A stretch of 64,000 bases of DNA from DASQUK01 sp035641315 (GCA_035641315.1 DASQUK010000054.1:7098-71097), one strand, 5' to 3'. Positions 14,329-22,854 are shown, counted from the first letter of the stretch. The notes: generated from the letters alone by a model not told the origin. A program made the numbers and translations.

Positions 14329-15972
14329 ATGCGAACGGTGGCACTGGGGTTGAGCGACGCTTCGGACGACCATCTGTTGTGGGCCGCACGGGCCGGCGAC
14401 CGGGGTGCATTCGACGAGCTGTACGAGCGCCATCGCGGCGCCGCGCTCCGCCTGGCCCGCAGCTACCGTCGTCACGGCGACCCCGAGGACCTCGTCAGCT
14501 CCGCCTTCGAGAAGGTGCTGGCGGCGCTGCTGCGGGGCAACGGTCCGACCGACTCGTTCCGCGCCTACCTGTTCGTGACCCTGCGCCGACTGGCGGCGGA
14601 GAGCGCGCGCCACCCGGCGCCCGAGCCGCTGGACATCGTGCCCGAGACGGTGGTGGCCGTGAGCGGCCTGCCCGGGCTCGACGACGCCGAGCGCGCCATG
14701 ATCACGCAGGCGTTCGAAGCGTTGCCCGATCGCTGGCAGGCAGTGCTGTGGTTGACGGCGGTCGAGGGGCGGCATCCCCGCGAGGTGGCGCGCTCGGCCG
14801 GTATCCCCGCCAACACGGTCTCGGTGCTGGCCCATCGGGCGCGCGAGCGCCTGCGGGAGAACTACTTGCAGGCCCATCTCCGGGCCTCGCCCGGCGCGGC
14901 GTGCGAGCCCCACCGGTCTCGACTGGGCGGCTACGTGCGCGGCGGCCTGGGGCGGCGGCACCGGCTCGCCACCGTGGAACACCTGGAGACGTGTCCGTCG
15001 TGCCGCGACCTGGTTATCGAGCTGACCGACGTCAACCGTCAGCTGGTGCGCTCGGTTCTGCCGCTGTTCGTGCTGGCGTCGGGGGGCACGATCGCCCGGC
15101 AGGCGGCCGGGGCCGCCGGCGTGACCGGGGCGGCTGCAGGCGCGGCGGCCGGCGTATCGGCCACTGGGTCGGCGGGGATCTCGGGCGTGGCGGGAGCGGG
15201 GACCGCGGCCGGCGCGGGTGTGTCGGCAGTGAAGGTGGCGGTCGCCGCGGCCGCCGCCGTCGTCGCGCTCACCGTGTCGCTGGTGCCCGACCTCGGAGGC
15301 CGGGGTGGCGGTGACGGACCCCAGGCCTTCGCCGCCGTGGCCCCGCCCGGCTTCGGCGACTCTGCGACCACGTCTACGGTGCCGGACGGCGACCGGTCCG
15401 TGCCGTCCGGGGCTCCGGCCACCGCGCCGGAGCCTCGGCCGCCGGCCGACGTCGACACCGGCACCGACATCGGGCCCTCCGCCCCACCCGCGGATGCGGC
15501 TCCGCCGGCCAGCGGGACGGTGGGCGCCGGCGGAGAGCTGGTCGACGTCGAGGTCGGGGTGGATGCGGGGCCGGTGCTCGGCGTCGACGCCGGTGTCCAG
15601 GTCGGCCCGGGCGTCGAGCTCGACGCCAGCTGGGCCGGCTCGCTGCTGGGCGCCGGCACCGTGACGGTCCACGTGCAGAACCCGGACGGCGGGACCGTGT
15701 CGGCCCTTGCCGTAGACATCCAGCTCTCGCCTCACGCACGAGCGACGACGCTGCTGTCGTCGGGTTGCAAGGCCAGTGACCCCGGCCTCGTGGGGGTGGT
15801 CCTGTCGCTGGTCGACGCGCTGACGTGCACGGTGGGCAACCTCGCCGCGGGCGCCGGCGCGACGATCGACGTGCCGCTGCACGTCTCGGCGCCGGGCGAG
15901 ACCGCAACGGCGGTGCTGCGCGCCGGCGACGAGGTCCTCGACCGCACGGTGGTGGCGCTGCCGCCAGCGTGA
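14329..15972 (+). CDS. ECF sigma factor fused to zinc-finger anti-sigma-like, membrane and extracytoplasmic regions
   Basis: 547-residue multidomain protein. Residues about 12-85 are sigma-70 region 2 (DELYERHRGAALRLARSY, DPEDLVSSAFEKVL); about 125-180 are region 4 (ALPDRWQAVLWLTAVEG, VARSAGIPANTVSVLAHRAR). Then comes a ZAS-like zinc motif HLETCPSC (about 219-226), an Ala/Gly-rich stretch, one membrane helix (about 300-325), a Pro/Ala/Asp-rich linker and a C-terminal beta domain with paired cysteines (CKASDP, CTVGNLAAGAGA) resembling DUF11/Ig-like repeats. A sigma factor tethered to the membrane by its own anti-sigma module is known for a few actinobacterial ECF groups; signal release, perhaps by proteolysis, is inferred. 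No separate anti-sigma gene is adjacent. Confidence 0.88.
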   Translation: MRTVALGLSDASDDHLLWAARAGDRGAFDELYERHRGAALRLARSYRRHGDPEDLVSSAFEKVLAALLRGNGPTDSFRAYLFVTLRRLAAESARHPAPEPLDIVPETVVAVSGLPGLDDAERAMITQAFEALPDRWQAVLWLTAVEGRHPREVARSAGIPANTVSVLAHRARERLRENYLQAHLRASPGAACEPHRSRLGGYVRGGLGRRHRLATVEHLETCPSCRDLVIELTDVNRQLVRSVLPLFVLASGGTIARQAAGAAGVTGAAAGAAAGVSATGSAGISGVAGAGTAAGAGVSAVKVAVAAAAAVVALTVSLVPDLGGRGGGDGPQAFAAVAPPGFGDSATTSTVPDGDRSVPSGAPATAPEPRPPADVDTGTDIGPSAPPADAAPPASGTVGAGGELVDVEVGVDAGPVLGVDAGVQVGPGVELDASWAGSLLGAGTVTVHVQNPDGGTVSALAVDIQLSPHARATTLLSSGCKASDPGLVGVVLSLVDALTCTVGNLAAGAGATIDVPLHVSAPGETATAVLRAGDEVLDRTVVALPPA

Positions 15973-16050
15973 ACCTGCGTTCGCAGGTGACGGCGAATCC
16001 GGCGCATCCTCGCTGCCGGTTCCGGGGCGCCGCATTGCAGCCAGGGCGTG

Positions 16051-16650
16051 CTAGCGGAAACGGGCGGCGATGAGCTCCGCCGCCTCCCGCAGCTCCGCCG
16101 CCACCCAGTCGATGTCCCCCATGCCGTTGGCCCAGGCGATGGTGGCCGACCACCACACGTGTCCCAGCACCTTGGCGGCGGACGCCTCCACCGCCGGGTC
16201 GATGTCCTCGGGCAGCGCGGAGCGCATGATGCGCGCCATGGTGCCCGTCACCTCCCCGATGGCGGCCACCCCGGCCGGGTCGCCGGCGGTCATGGCGGCG
16301 ATCACCGCTGCGGTGAGCTTGGGCTCGCGGTCCATCGACCGCAACGCCCGGCCGAGCACGTCCATGATCCGATCCACCGTGCCCGCAGACGCCGGCGGTG
16401 GATCCCGCATCACCCGCTGCTCGAGGCCGCCCAGCCACTCGATCATGACCGCCAGCAGCAGCGCGTCCTTGGACGGGAAGTAGCGGTAGATCGTGCCGAG
16501 CGCGACCTCGGCCCGCGTGGACACGTCGCGCATCTGCACGACGTCGTAGCCGCCCTCGGACGCCAGCTGCATGGCGGCGCGGATCACCCGCTCCCGGCGC
16601 GCCGCCTGGTTGCGCGTCAGTACCGAGCTGTGGCGGCCGTCGATGTCCAC
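16051..16650 (-). CDS. KstR-like TetR-family repressor
   Basis: 199-residue TetR regulator. The helix-turn-helix region GGYDVVQMRDVSTRAEVALGTIYRYFPSKDALL (quoted in parts: GGYDVVQMR, ALGTIYRYFPSKD) closely follows mycobacterial KstR, the cholesterol-catabolism repressor, as I remember it. KstR binds 3-oxo-cholestenoyl-CoA-type ligands and represses steroid genes. The gene starts with GTG at 16650, 6 bases after a TAATCT box, and a KstR-type palindrome overlaps that box, indicating autorepression. The same operator core precedes the thiolase/DUF35 operon 3.7 kb away. Ligand-binding half is divergent, so the inducer may differ from that of KstR. Confidence 0.87.
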   Translation of the reverse strand: MDIDGRHSSVLTRNQAARRERVIRAAMQLASEGGYDVVQMRDVSTRAEVALGTIYRYFPSKDALLLAVMIEWLGGLEQRVMRDPPPASAGTVDRIMDVLGRALRSMDREPKLTAAVIAAMTAGDPAGVAAIGEVTGTMARIMRSALPEDIDPAVEASAAKVLGHVWWSATIAWANGMGDIDWVAAELREAAELIAARFR

Positions 16651-16659
16651 CGCCCGAGA

Positions 16660-16675
16660 TTAGAACAGGTTCTAA
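16660..16675. promoter_or_regulatory. KstR-type palindromic operator with overlapping leaderless -10 box
   Basis: TTAGAAC-AG-GTTCTAA: perfect 7-base arms with a 2-base centre, containing TAGAACAGGTTCTA (TnnAACnnGTTnnA). On the minus strand the TAATCT box (16657-16662) lies 6 bases before the GTG start, so a bound repressor would block its own promoter. Confidence 0.75.
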
Positions 16676-16694
16676 CGCCTGGGGGGCGGAGCTG

Positions 16695-17249
16695 CTACTT
16701 CTGCAGCACGGCCTCGATCTCGAGATTGAGCTGGATCTTGTCGCCGACCACCAGGCCTCCGCCCTCCATGGGCATGTCGAAGGTGAGGCCGAAGTCCTTA
16801 CGATTGATCTCGCCGCTGGCGGACAGGCCGGCGCGGGTGCCGCCCCAGGGATCGGGACTGATCCCGTTGAACTCGACCTGCAACGACACGGGGTTGGTGA
16901 TGTCCTTGACCGTGAGCTCGCCGTCGGCGACGTAGCCGTCGCCTTCGACCCGGAGGCTCGTCGTGCGGTAGGTCATGGTCGGGTACTTGTCGGACTCGAA
17001 GTAGTTCGACGAGCGCAGGTCGTTGTCACGGTCCTCGTTGCCGGTGTTGATCGAGTTGAGGTCGACCGTGACCGTGGCCCGGGTGTCCAGGATGTCGTCG
17101 CCCGTCACGATCTCACCCTCGAACTTCTCGAACCGGCCGCGGACCTTGCTGACCATGAGGTGGCGGACCGTGAACCCGATCTCCGAGTGGATCGGGTCGA
17201 TCACCCACGTGCCCGCGACGTAACCCGGGATCTTCGTTTCCTCGCTCAC
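16695..17249 (-). CDS. YceI-family protein
   Basis: 184-residue YceI-fold lipocalin-like barrel: GTWVIDPIHSEIGFTVRHLM at the N-terminus, then FEKFEGEIVTGDD, SSNYFESDKYPTMTYRT and a C-terminal DKIQLNLEIEAV. YceI proteins bind amphiphilic polyisoprenoid-like ligands in a long tunnel. No signal peptide is present, unlike many proteobacterial members, so it is probably cytoplasmic. The start at GTG 17249 has GGAGGT nine bases upstream; the ATG at 17282 would add a short stretch lacking similarity. It is 44 bases from the KstR-like gene on the same strand and upstream of it, so the two could share a transcript. Confidence 0.9.
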   Translation of the reverse strand: MSEETKIPGYVAGTWVIDPIHSEIGFTVRHLMVSKVRGRFEKFEGEIVTGDDILDTRATVTVDLNSINTGNEDRDNDLRSSNYFESDKYPTMTYRTTSLRVEGDGYVADGELTVKDITNPVSLQVEFNGISPDPWGGTRAGLSASGEINRKDFGLTFDMPMEGGGLVVGDKIQLNLEIEAVLQK

Positions 17250-17292
17250 CAGTTCGGCACCTCCGTCCCATCCGTACCACACGCCGCCCCCC

Positions 17293-17298
17293 TACCCT
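17293..17298 (+). promoter_or_regulatory. Leaderless-type -10 box (TACCCT) of the UbiB-type gene
   Basis: TACCCT ends 7 bases before the ATG at 17306. Confidence 0.5.
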
Positions 17299-17305
17299 CA
17301 CCATC

Positions 17306-18808
17306 ATGTCATCCGCTGCCGGCCGGTTCGCCGGTCCCTACGCCGCCGGGGTGCCGGCGCCGGCGCTGCGGATCGTGGCCCCGAGCCTCACCCGCTTCAG
17401 CTGGCGGGAGCTGGTGCGGGGCGCCGAGATCGCCGTCGTGCTGGCATGGCACCTGACCGGCGCCGCCGTCCGTCACCTCGCCCGCCGGCCCTCGGTACTC
17501 CTGCGGCTCCGCCGGAACCACACCGCCCGGGCCGCGCTGGCGAGCGCCGTCAGCGTGGGCCTGGTGGAGGCCTTCATGGCGCTCGGCCCGACGTTCGTGA
17601 AGCTCGGCCAGCTGATCGCCTCGTCCCCCGGGATGTTCCCCGCCCCGCTCGCCGACGCCTGCCTGCGCACGCTGGACGACGTGCCGCCCTTCCCGGCCGG
17701 GGACGCGCTGGCCATCGTCGAGGACGACCTCGGGGCGTCGGCGGCGCAGATGTTCGCCGACTTCGATCCCGAGCCGCTGTCGGCCGCCTCCATCGCCCAG
17801 GTCCACGCCTGCACGTTGGCCGACGGGCGGGAGGCGGTCCTCAAGATCCAGCGGCCGTCGATCCGGGACCGCATGAACCGTGACCTGCGGATGATGTACC
17901 GCATGGCCGGACTGGTCGACCGCACCCGCACCGGGCACCTCATGAACGCCCCGGGCGTGGTCGAGGACCTGCACCAGGTCACCAACGAGGAGCTGAACTT
18001 CGCGCTGGAGGCCCACCGCCAGGCCGAGTTCCGCGACCAGATCGGGGCCTTCGGCGACAACCGCTGGATCACCGCCCCCGCGGTCTACTGGGATCACTGC
18101 GGGCCCCGGGTCATCTGCATGGAACGGCTGCGGGGCACCCCCATGGACCGTTTCGCCGAGATCAGGGCGCGGGGCATCGACGGCGAGCTCGTGCTGCGGC
18201 GGGGCCTCAAGGCGTGGATGGAGGCGACCCTCGTCCACGGGCCGTTCCACGGCGATGTGCACGCCGGCAACATCTGGGTGCTCGACGACGGGCGGGCGGC
18301 GTACCTCGACTTCGGCATCATGGGCGAGCTGCCCGACGCCCACCGCCAGGCGCTGCGCGACGCCCAGTACACGGTGATGATCGACGGCGACTATCGCCGC
18401 ATCGTCCGGGCCTGGCAGCGCATCGGCATCCTCAGCGAGGACGTCGGCCCGGTCGACGAAGTGGCCGCGCGGCTCAAGGCCGTCCTCGATCCCATGTTCG
18501 ACATGACGCTGGGCGAGGTGAGCCTGTCGTTCGTGTTGCGCCGGCAGCTCGAGCTGCAGCACGAGTACGGCGCCCGGGCCGCCCGCGAGCTGGTGCTCGT
18601 CTCCAAGCAGCTCATGTACTTCGAGCGCTACGCCAAGGAGCTGGCCCCCGACTACAACCTGGCCCGCGATCTGTTCCTCGTGCAGAACGTCTTCCCCGAG
18701 GCCGTGGCCCGCTTGGCGGCCGAGCGGGGCATCAGCTTCCCCGACGACTCGATCCCGCACGTGCTCGCTTCGGCTGCAGGGCCGGCGGCAGCGGCCGGGA
18801 GTGGATGA
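17306..18808 (+). CDS. ABC1/UbiB-family atypical kinase
   Basis: 500-residue ABC1/ADCK/UbiB family member. Diagnostic features are the KxGQ motif (FVKLGQLIAS, about residue 100), SAASIAQVHA replacing the glycine-rich loop, VLKIQRP with the conserved lysine, HGDVHAGNIWV catalytic loop and LDFGIMGEL metal-binding DFG. These proteins support quinone or isoprenoid lipid metabolism through ATPase rather than protein kinase activity. No clear C-terminal membrane helix is seen, though the N-terminus (VRGAEIAVVLAWHLTGAAV) is hydrophobic. Its 3' end overlaps the convergent helicase gene by 77 bases. Possibly linked with YceI through isoprenoid quinones; this is speculative. Confidence 0.92.
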   Translation: MSSAAGRFAGPYAAGVPAPALRIVAPSLTRFSWRELVRGAEIAVVLAWHLTGAAVRHLARRPSVLLRLRRNHTARAALASAVSVGLVEAFMALGPTFVKLGQLIASSPGMFPAPLADACLRTLDDVPPFPAGDALAIVEDDLGASAAQMFADFDPEPLSAASIAQVHACTLADGREAVLKIQRPSIRDRMNRDLRMMYRMAGLVDRTRTGHLMNAPGVVEDLHQVTNEELNFALEAHRQAEFRDQIGAFGDNRWITAPAVYWDHCGPRVICMERLRGTPMDRFAEIRARGIDGELVLRRGLKAWMEATLVHGPFHGDVHAGNIWVLDDGRAAYLDFGIMGELPDAHRQALRDAQYTVMIDGDYRRIVRAWQRIGILSEDVGPVDEVAARLKAVLDPMFDMTLGEVSLSFVLRRQLELQHEYGARAARELVLVSKQLMYFERYAKELAPDYNLARDLFLVQNVFPEAVARLAAERGISFPDDSIPHVLASAAGPAAAAGSG

Positions 18809-20789
18809 CGACCAGCTCCTGGACCGCCCGGGTCAGGGCGACGTAGAGAAGTCGCAGCCCCCGGGCGGTGCCGCCGGCGATGGCGGCCGGTTCCACCACG
18901 ACGACCGCATCGAACTCGAGGCCCTTGGCGTCGGGTGGCGCCAGCACGTCGACCCGCTGCCCGCGAGCCGGGGGCGCCAGGTCGAGCGGACCGATGACCG
19001 CCACCGAGCCGTAGCGACCGGCCAACTCGGACGCCGCCGCTCCGGCCTCGTCCCGTAGTCCGTCGGCCCCCAGCGCCGGCTCGACCGCGACGAACCGAGG
19101 TGGCCGCCCGTCGAGGCGGACCGACCGGCAGGGCGTGATGCCGGGCGCCGCCTCGGCCAGCAGGCGGTTGGCGACGTCCACGATGGCGGCCGGCACCCGG
19201 TAGCCGAGGTCCAGGTCTGTGCGCCAAGCGGTGGCCGGGGAGCCGAGGTGGGCGACCACCTCGTCCCAGGAGGACTGCGCCCCCGGGACAGTGGCCTGCG
19301 CCAGGTCGCCGAGCACGGTCATGGAGCGGGCGTGGCTGCGCCGGGCCAGCGCCCGGAAGCCCATGGCGGACAGGTCCTGGGCCTCGTCGACGACCACGTG
19401 GCCGTACGCCGGGGGCGGACCGACCAGGAGGGCTTCTGCCTCGTCGAGCAGCGCCAAGTCGTCGAGCGTCCACGGCTCGTCTGTCACCCGCGGCGTGGCC
19501 GGCCGCCCCAGCAATGCCCGCTCGCCGGCGTCGAGCAGTCCACCCGCGGCGGTGCGCAGCGCGTTGCGGTTGGTGAGCAGCCGTCGCACCAGGGTGGCGG
19601 CGTTGAGCGGCGGCCAGATCCGGTCGAGCGCCCGCTGCCAGCCGCGGTCGGCTCGCAGGCTGGCGTCGACCGCTTCGGTCGTGGCCACCTCCTCGCCTCG
19701 GCGCGCCACCAGCCCCCGGCGCACCAGGCGGACCAGCCGGGCCCGCAACGCCGCCCGGCCGACGTTGTGGGGCACGCCCCGGGCGCGTATCTCGGTCAGT
19801 GCCTCCGCCACCGCCTCGCTACCCAACCGCACCGTCCCCCAGGCGGTCGCGGCCTCGACGTCACGCTCGGGTGGGTGCACCGTGGCCGCCGCGGCGCGGG
19901 CCAGCAGCGTCGCCATGCGAGCGTCGCCCTTGATCCGCGCAGCGGGGTCACCATCGACGCCGCGGCGTCGGTAGGCGGTGCCCGCCAGCAACCGTTCCAG
20001 CGTCGACTGCCGCACGGCCGTCTCGCCCAGCGACGGGAGGACCTGGCTGATGTAGCGCAGGAAGATGGGGTTGGGCCCGATGACCAGCACCCCGTCGGCG
20101 TCGAGCTGGCGGCGATGCTCGTAGAGGAGGAAGGCGGCGCGGTGGAGCCCGACGGCCGTCTTGCCGGTGCCGGGACCGCCCTGCACCACCAGGCAGGTGT
20201 CGAGCGGCGCTCGGATGACCTCGTCCTGCTCGGCCGCGATCGTCGCGACGATGTCGCGCATCTCGCCGGTGCGCTCGCGCTCCAGCTCGGCCAGCAGCGG
20301 GTCGGGGATGCCGCCGTGGTGGGCGGCGTCGACGCTGTCGGGGTCGTCGAACACCTCGTCGAAGAGGTCGTCGACGCGGCGGCCGGTCATCACGAAGCGG
20401 CGCCGCCGCCGGAGGCCGAGCGGGTCGACGGCCGTCGCCCGGTAGAAGGGGACGGCCACGTCGGCCCGCCAGTCGACCACCACCGGATCGCCGCGGTCGT
20501 CCTCGACGTGGCGCCGGCCCACATACCAGCGGGACCCGTCCTCGTCGTCGAGCCGGCCGAAGCTCAACCCCGGCAGGTCGACGTCGAGGCTGCCGAGGCG
20601 GTGCGACAGATGTTGCTGCGCGATGGCCGAGTCGACGGCTTGGGCGGCGCCGTCGGAGACGGCGGCGGCGCGCGCCGTGCGCATCCGCATCCCGGCCAGG
20701 TGGCGGTACGCCTCGTCGATGTACGCCTGCTCGGCGGCGACCTCGGGGTGGGGCACGGTCCGGACCTCGGCACGACGGGGGCTCGCCAA
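18732..20789 (-). CDS. HelD-like UvrD/Rep-superfamily ATPase
   Basis: 685-residue superfamily 1 protein. The N-terminal part (EQAYIDEAYRHLAGMR) is a coiled coil like the arm of HelD, which reaches into RNA polymerase. Walker A GGPGTGKTAVGLHR is near residue 205, Walker B VDEAQDLSAMGF near 466, and motif VI-like LYVALTRAVQELVV near the end. HelD releases stalled RNA polymerase and some actinobacterial forms (HelR) give rifampicin tolerance. The start is a TTG at 20789 or an in-frame GTG at 20756; evidence does not separate them. The 3' end is antisense to the last 77 bases of the UbiB gene. Confidence 0.88.
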   Translation of the reverse strand: MASPRRAEVRTVPHPEVAAEQAYIDEAYRHLAGMRMRTARAAAVSDGAAQAVDSAIAQQHLSHRLGSLDVDLPGLSFGRLDDEDGSRWYVGRRHVEDDRGDPVVVDWRADVAVPFYRATAVDPLGLRRRRRFVMTGRRVDDLFDEVFDDPDSVDAAHHGGIPDPLLAELERERTGEMRDIVATIAAEQDEVIRAPLDTCLVVQGGPGTGKTAVGLHRAAFLLYEHRRQLDADGVLVIGPNPIFLRYISQVLPSLGETAVRQSTLERLLAGTAYRRRGVDGDPAARIKGDARMATLLARAAAATVHPPERDVEAATAWGTVRLGSEAVAEALTEIRARGVPHNVGRAALRARLVRLVRRGLVARRGEEVATTEAVDASLRADRGWQRALDRIWPPLNAATLVRRLLTNRNALRTAAGGLLDAGERALLGRPATPRVTDEPWTLDDLALLDEAEALLVGPPPAYGHVVVDEAQDLSAMGFRALARRSHARSMTVLGDLAQATVPGAQSSWDEVVAHLGSPATAWRTDLDLGYRVPAAIVDVANRLLAEAAPGITPCRSVRLDGRPPRFVAVEPALGADGLRDEAGAAASELAGRYGSVAVIGPLDLAPPARGQRVDVLAPPDAKGLEFDAVVVVEPAAIAGGTARGLRLLYVALTRAVQELVVIHSRPLPPALQPKRARAGSSRRGS

Positions 20790-20829
20790 CGTACCCGCTG
20801 TAGCGTTCGGCCGGAGGTGGATTTACGAC

Positions 20830-21285
20830 GTGCGCATCACGGCCAAGGTGGATTACGCCGTACGCGCGGCGGCCGAGCTGGCCGCCGCTCCCCCCGGGCC
20901 GGTCAAGGGCGACGTGATCGCCGCGCGGCAGGGCATCCCGGCAAAGTTCCTCGAGAACATCCTCGCCGACCTCCGCCGCTCGGGCCTGGTGTCGAGCCAA
21001 CGGGGTGCCGAGGGCGGCTACTGGCTGGCGGCCGACGCCGACGCCGTCTCGGTGGCCGACATCATCCGGGCCGTCGAGGGACCGCTGGCCGACGTGCACG
21101 GCACGCCTCCCGAGCTGGTCGACTACCGGGGGCCGGCCGCCGGTTTGCAGCGCGTGTGGGTTGCGACCCGGGCGGCGCTGCGCACGGTGCTGGAGGAGGT
21201 GACCCTGGCCGACATCGCCGCCGGGCGCCTGCCGGAGCAGATCGACGAGCTGTTGCGCGAGCCCGACGCCTGGTTGCGCCGCTGA
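20830..21285 (+). CDS. Rrf2-family transcriptional regulator lacking Fe-S cysteines
   Basis: 151-residue Rrf2 regulator: MRITAKVDYAVRAAAELA start, winged helix with IPAKFLENILADLRRSGLVSSQRGAEGGYWLA, and a dimerisation helix. Unlike IscR or NsrR, the protein has no cysteine in the 90-110 region, so it cannot hold a cluster by the usual three-Cys set; it may respond to a protein or metabolite partner as CymR does. GTG start at 20830 with GGAGG upstream at 20814-20818. It is divergent from the HelD-like gene and 51 bases before the next gene. Confidence 0.9.
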   Translation: MRITAKVDYAVRAAAELAAAPPGPVKGDVIAARQGIPAKFLENILADLRRSGLVSSQRGAEGGYWLAADADAVSVADIIRAVEGPLADVHGTPPELVDYRGPAAGLQRVWVATRAALRTVLEEVTLADIAAGRLPEQIDELLREPDAWLRR

Positions 21286-21321
21286 GAGCCGATGACATCG
21301 TGCGAGCCGACCCAACAGCGC

Positions 21322-21327
21322 TAGCGT
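21322..21327 (+). promoter_or_regulatory. Leaderless-type -10 box (TAGCGT) of the Arg/Asp-rich protein gene
   Basis: TAGCGT ends 9 bases before the ATG at 21337. Confidence 0.45.
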
Positions 21328-21336
21328 TGACTCCCT

Positions 21337-22797
21337 ATGTCGCGCCGGATCGACATCGAGCTCACCAGCCCCCGGGATGACGGTTCCTGGACGTGGCGCG
21401 CCGCCGGCGCCCGCGAGCCCCGGGGCACGGTGCCCGGCGCACTGGTCCCGAGCGGTTCCCAGGTCGGCAACGTGCTGCGGGCAGAGATCGACGGCTACCT
21501 CGACCAGATGAGCGTCGTGGCGGTCCTGCCGCCGAAGGCGCCGCGGCGTGAGCCCGAGCGCCTCGAGCTCCGCGGCGGCACCGATCGGCCCCTGGTCACC
21601 ACGACGCTGGTGCGTGAACGTCCCGGCGAGCGCCGGCCCCGTGATCGCGGCGAGCGGCGTGAGCGGGACGGCCGGGGCGATCGTCGTGAAGATGCGGGCC
21701 GCCGGGAGCGTGCCGATCGTGACCGCGGTCGGTCCGACAGGGAGGGCCGCCGCCCGGGTGGTCCCGGCCGCGACCGTCCGGCCCGCGACCGCCAGGAGGC
21801 GCGCCACGAGCGACCGGCTCGGCCCAGTCCCCCGCCGGTGGAGTCGAGGCCCAAGCCCAAGCGGCTGCGCCCCGGCAAGGCTCACCGCACGGCGCTGCTG
21901 GAGGCCGTGCCCCCCGAGCAGCGGCCGATCGCCGAACAGCTGCTGCAGGGCGGCATCCCCGCGGTGCGCCAGGCCATCGACAAGCAGAACGAGTCGCTGC
22001 GGGCCGAGGGCAAGACCGAGGTCAAGCCGGAGCCGCTGCTGCGGATCGCCGAGGAGCTGCGGTACCGGGCTGCAGCGGCGGTGTGGCGCGACCGGGCCGA
22101 AGCGGCGATCGCCGCGGTGGACGAGCTCGACCTGCGCGACCTGCGCTCGGTGGTCAGCGCCGCCAGCGATGCCGGCCGTGACGAGGAGGCCCGGGCGCTG
22201 GCCAGCCAGCTGCGCGAGGCGCTGGCCAACCGCGTCGAGAAGGAGCATGCCGCCTGGCTGGCCGAGCTGGCGGACGCGCTCGAGGCCGGTCGCGTGGTCC
22301 GGGCGCTGCGCCTGAGCTCGCGGCCCCCCAAGGCCGGCGCGCCGATCCCCGGAGACCTGGGCAACCGGCTCGTCGAGGCCGCGTCCGAGGCGCTCGCCGC
22401 GGAAGCCAGCCAGGATCGCTGGGCCACCGTGCTGGACGCGCTGGCGTTCTCCCCCGTCCGGCGTCGGGTGCTCCCCCAGTCGCTCCCGACGAAGCTCTCG
22501 CCCGAGCTGCGGGCCACCGTGGCCCGGGTGGGCAGCCGGCTGCCCGAGATCGCCCACATCTTCGCCATCGAGCCCGATGAGTCGGCAGGGCGGACCCCGA
22601 GCCCACGTGGTCAGGCCCGCAGGGGCGCCCCCCGTGGCAAGAAGGCCCGCGCCGCCCCGCCGGCGAGGGAGGCGGGCAGTGACGCCAGCGAGGCGGGCGA
22701 TACCAGCGGCAACGGAGCGGCTACCAACGGCAGCGCGGACACCGGTGCCGACACCGAGGCCGATCCGGCAGACACGACCACGAGCCCCAGAACCTAG
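21337..22797 (+). CDS. Uncharacterised protein with Arg/Asp-rich disordered segment
   Basis: 486 residues, family not recognised. Residues 1-70 form a compact domain (RRIDIELTSPRDDGSWTWRA, GYLDQMSVVAVLPPK). Residues about 80-180 are a low-complexity region of Arg with Asp/Glu/Gly (RERPGERRPRDRGERRERD), typical of disordered RNA-binding linkers. Residues about 185-410 are helical with alternating charge and contain LLQGGIPAVRQAIDKQNESL and LRYRAAAAVWRDRAEAAIAAVDELDLRDLRSVVSAA. The C-terminus is Ala/Thr/Asp-rich. This suggests an RNA- or ribosome-associated protein, but that is only inference from composition. Base and codon use match the neighbours. Confidence 0.85.
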   Translation: MSRRIDIELTSPRDDGSWTWRAAGAREPRGTVPGALVPSGSQVGNVLRAEIDGYLDQMSVVAVLPPKAPRREPERLELRGGTDRPLVTTTLVRERPGERRPRDRGERRERDGRGDRREDAGRRERADRDRGRSDREGRRPGGPGRDRPARDRQEARHERPARPSPPPVESRPKPKRLRPGKAHRTALLEAVPPEQRPIAEQLLQGGIPAVRQAIDKQNESLRAEGKTEVKPEPLLRIAEELRYRAAAAVWRDRAEAAIAAVDELDLRDLRSVVSAASDAGRDEEARALASQLREALANRVEKEHAAWLAELADALEAGRVVRALRLSSRPPKAGAPIPGDLGNRLVEAASEALAAEASQDRWATVLDALAFSPVRRRVLPQSLPTKLSPELRATVARVGSRLPEIAHIFAIEPDESAGRTPSPRGQARRGAPRGKKARAAPPAREAGSDASEAGDTSGNGAATNGSADTGADTEADPADTTTSPRT

Positions 22798-22805
22798 CTT
22801 CCGGG

Positions 22806-22842
22806 TGCCGAACTGGTTGCTCGGCAACCACTTCGGCGCCAG
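22806..22842. terminator. Hairpin between convergent genes (family D copy 1)
   Basis: GTGCCGAACTGGTTG pairs with CAACCACTTCGGCGC around CTCGG with only two mismatches. It separates two convergent genes. The 5' arm GCCGAACTGGTTG recurs at 43763 after prcB. Confidence 0.55.
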
Positions 22843-22854
22843 ATTCGGCTGCGG

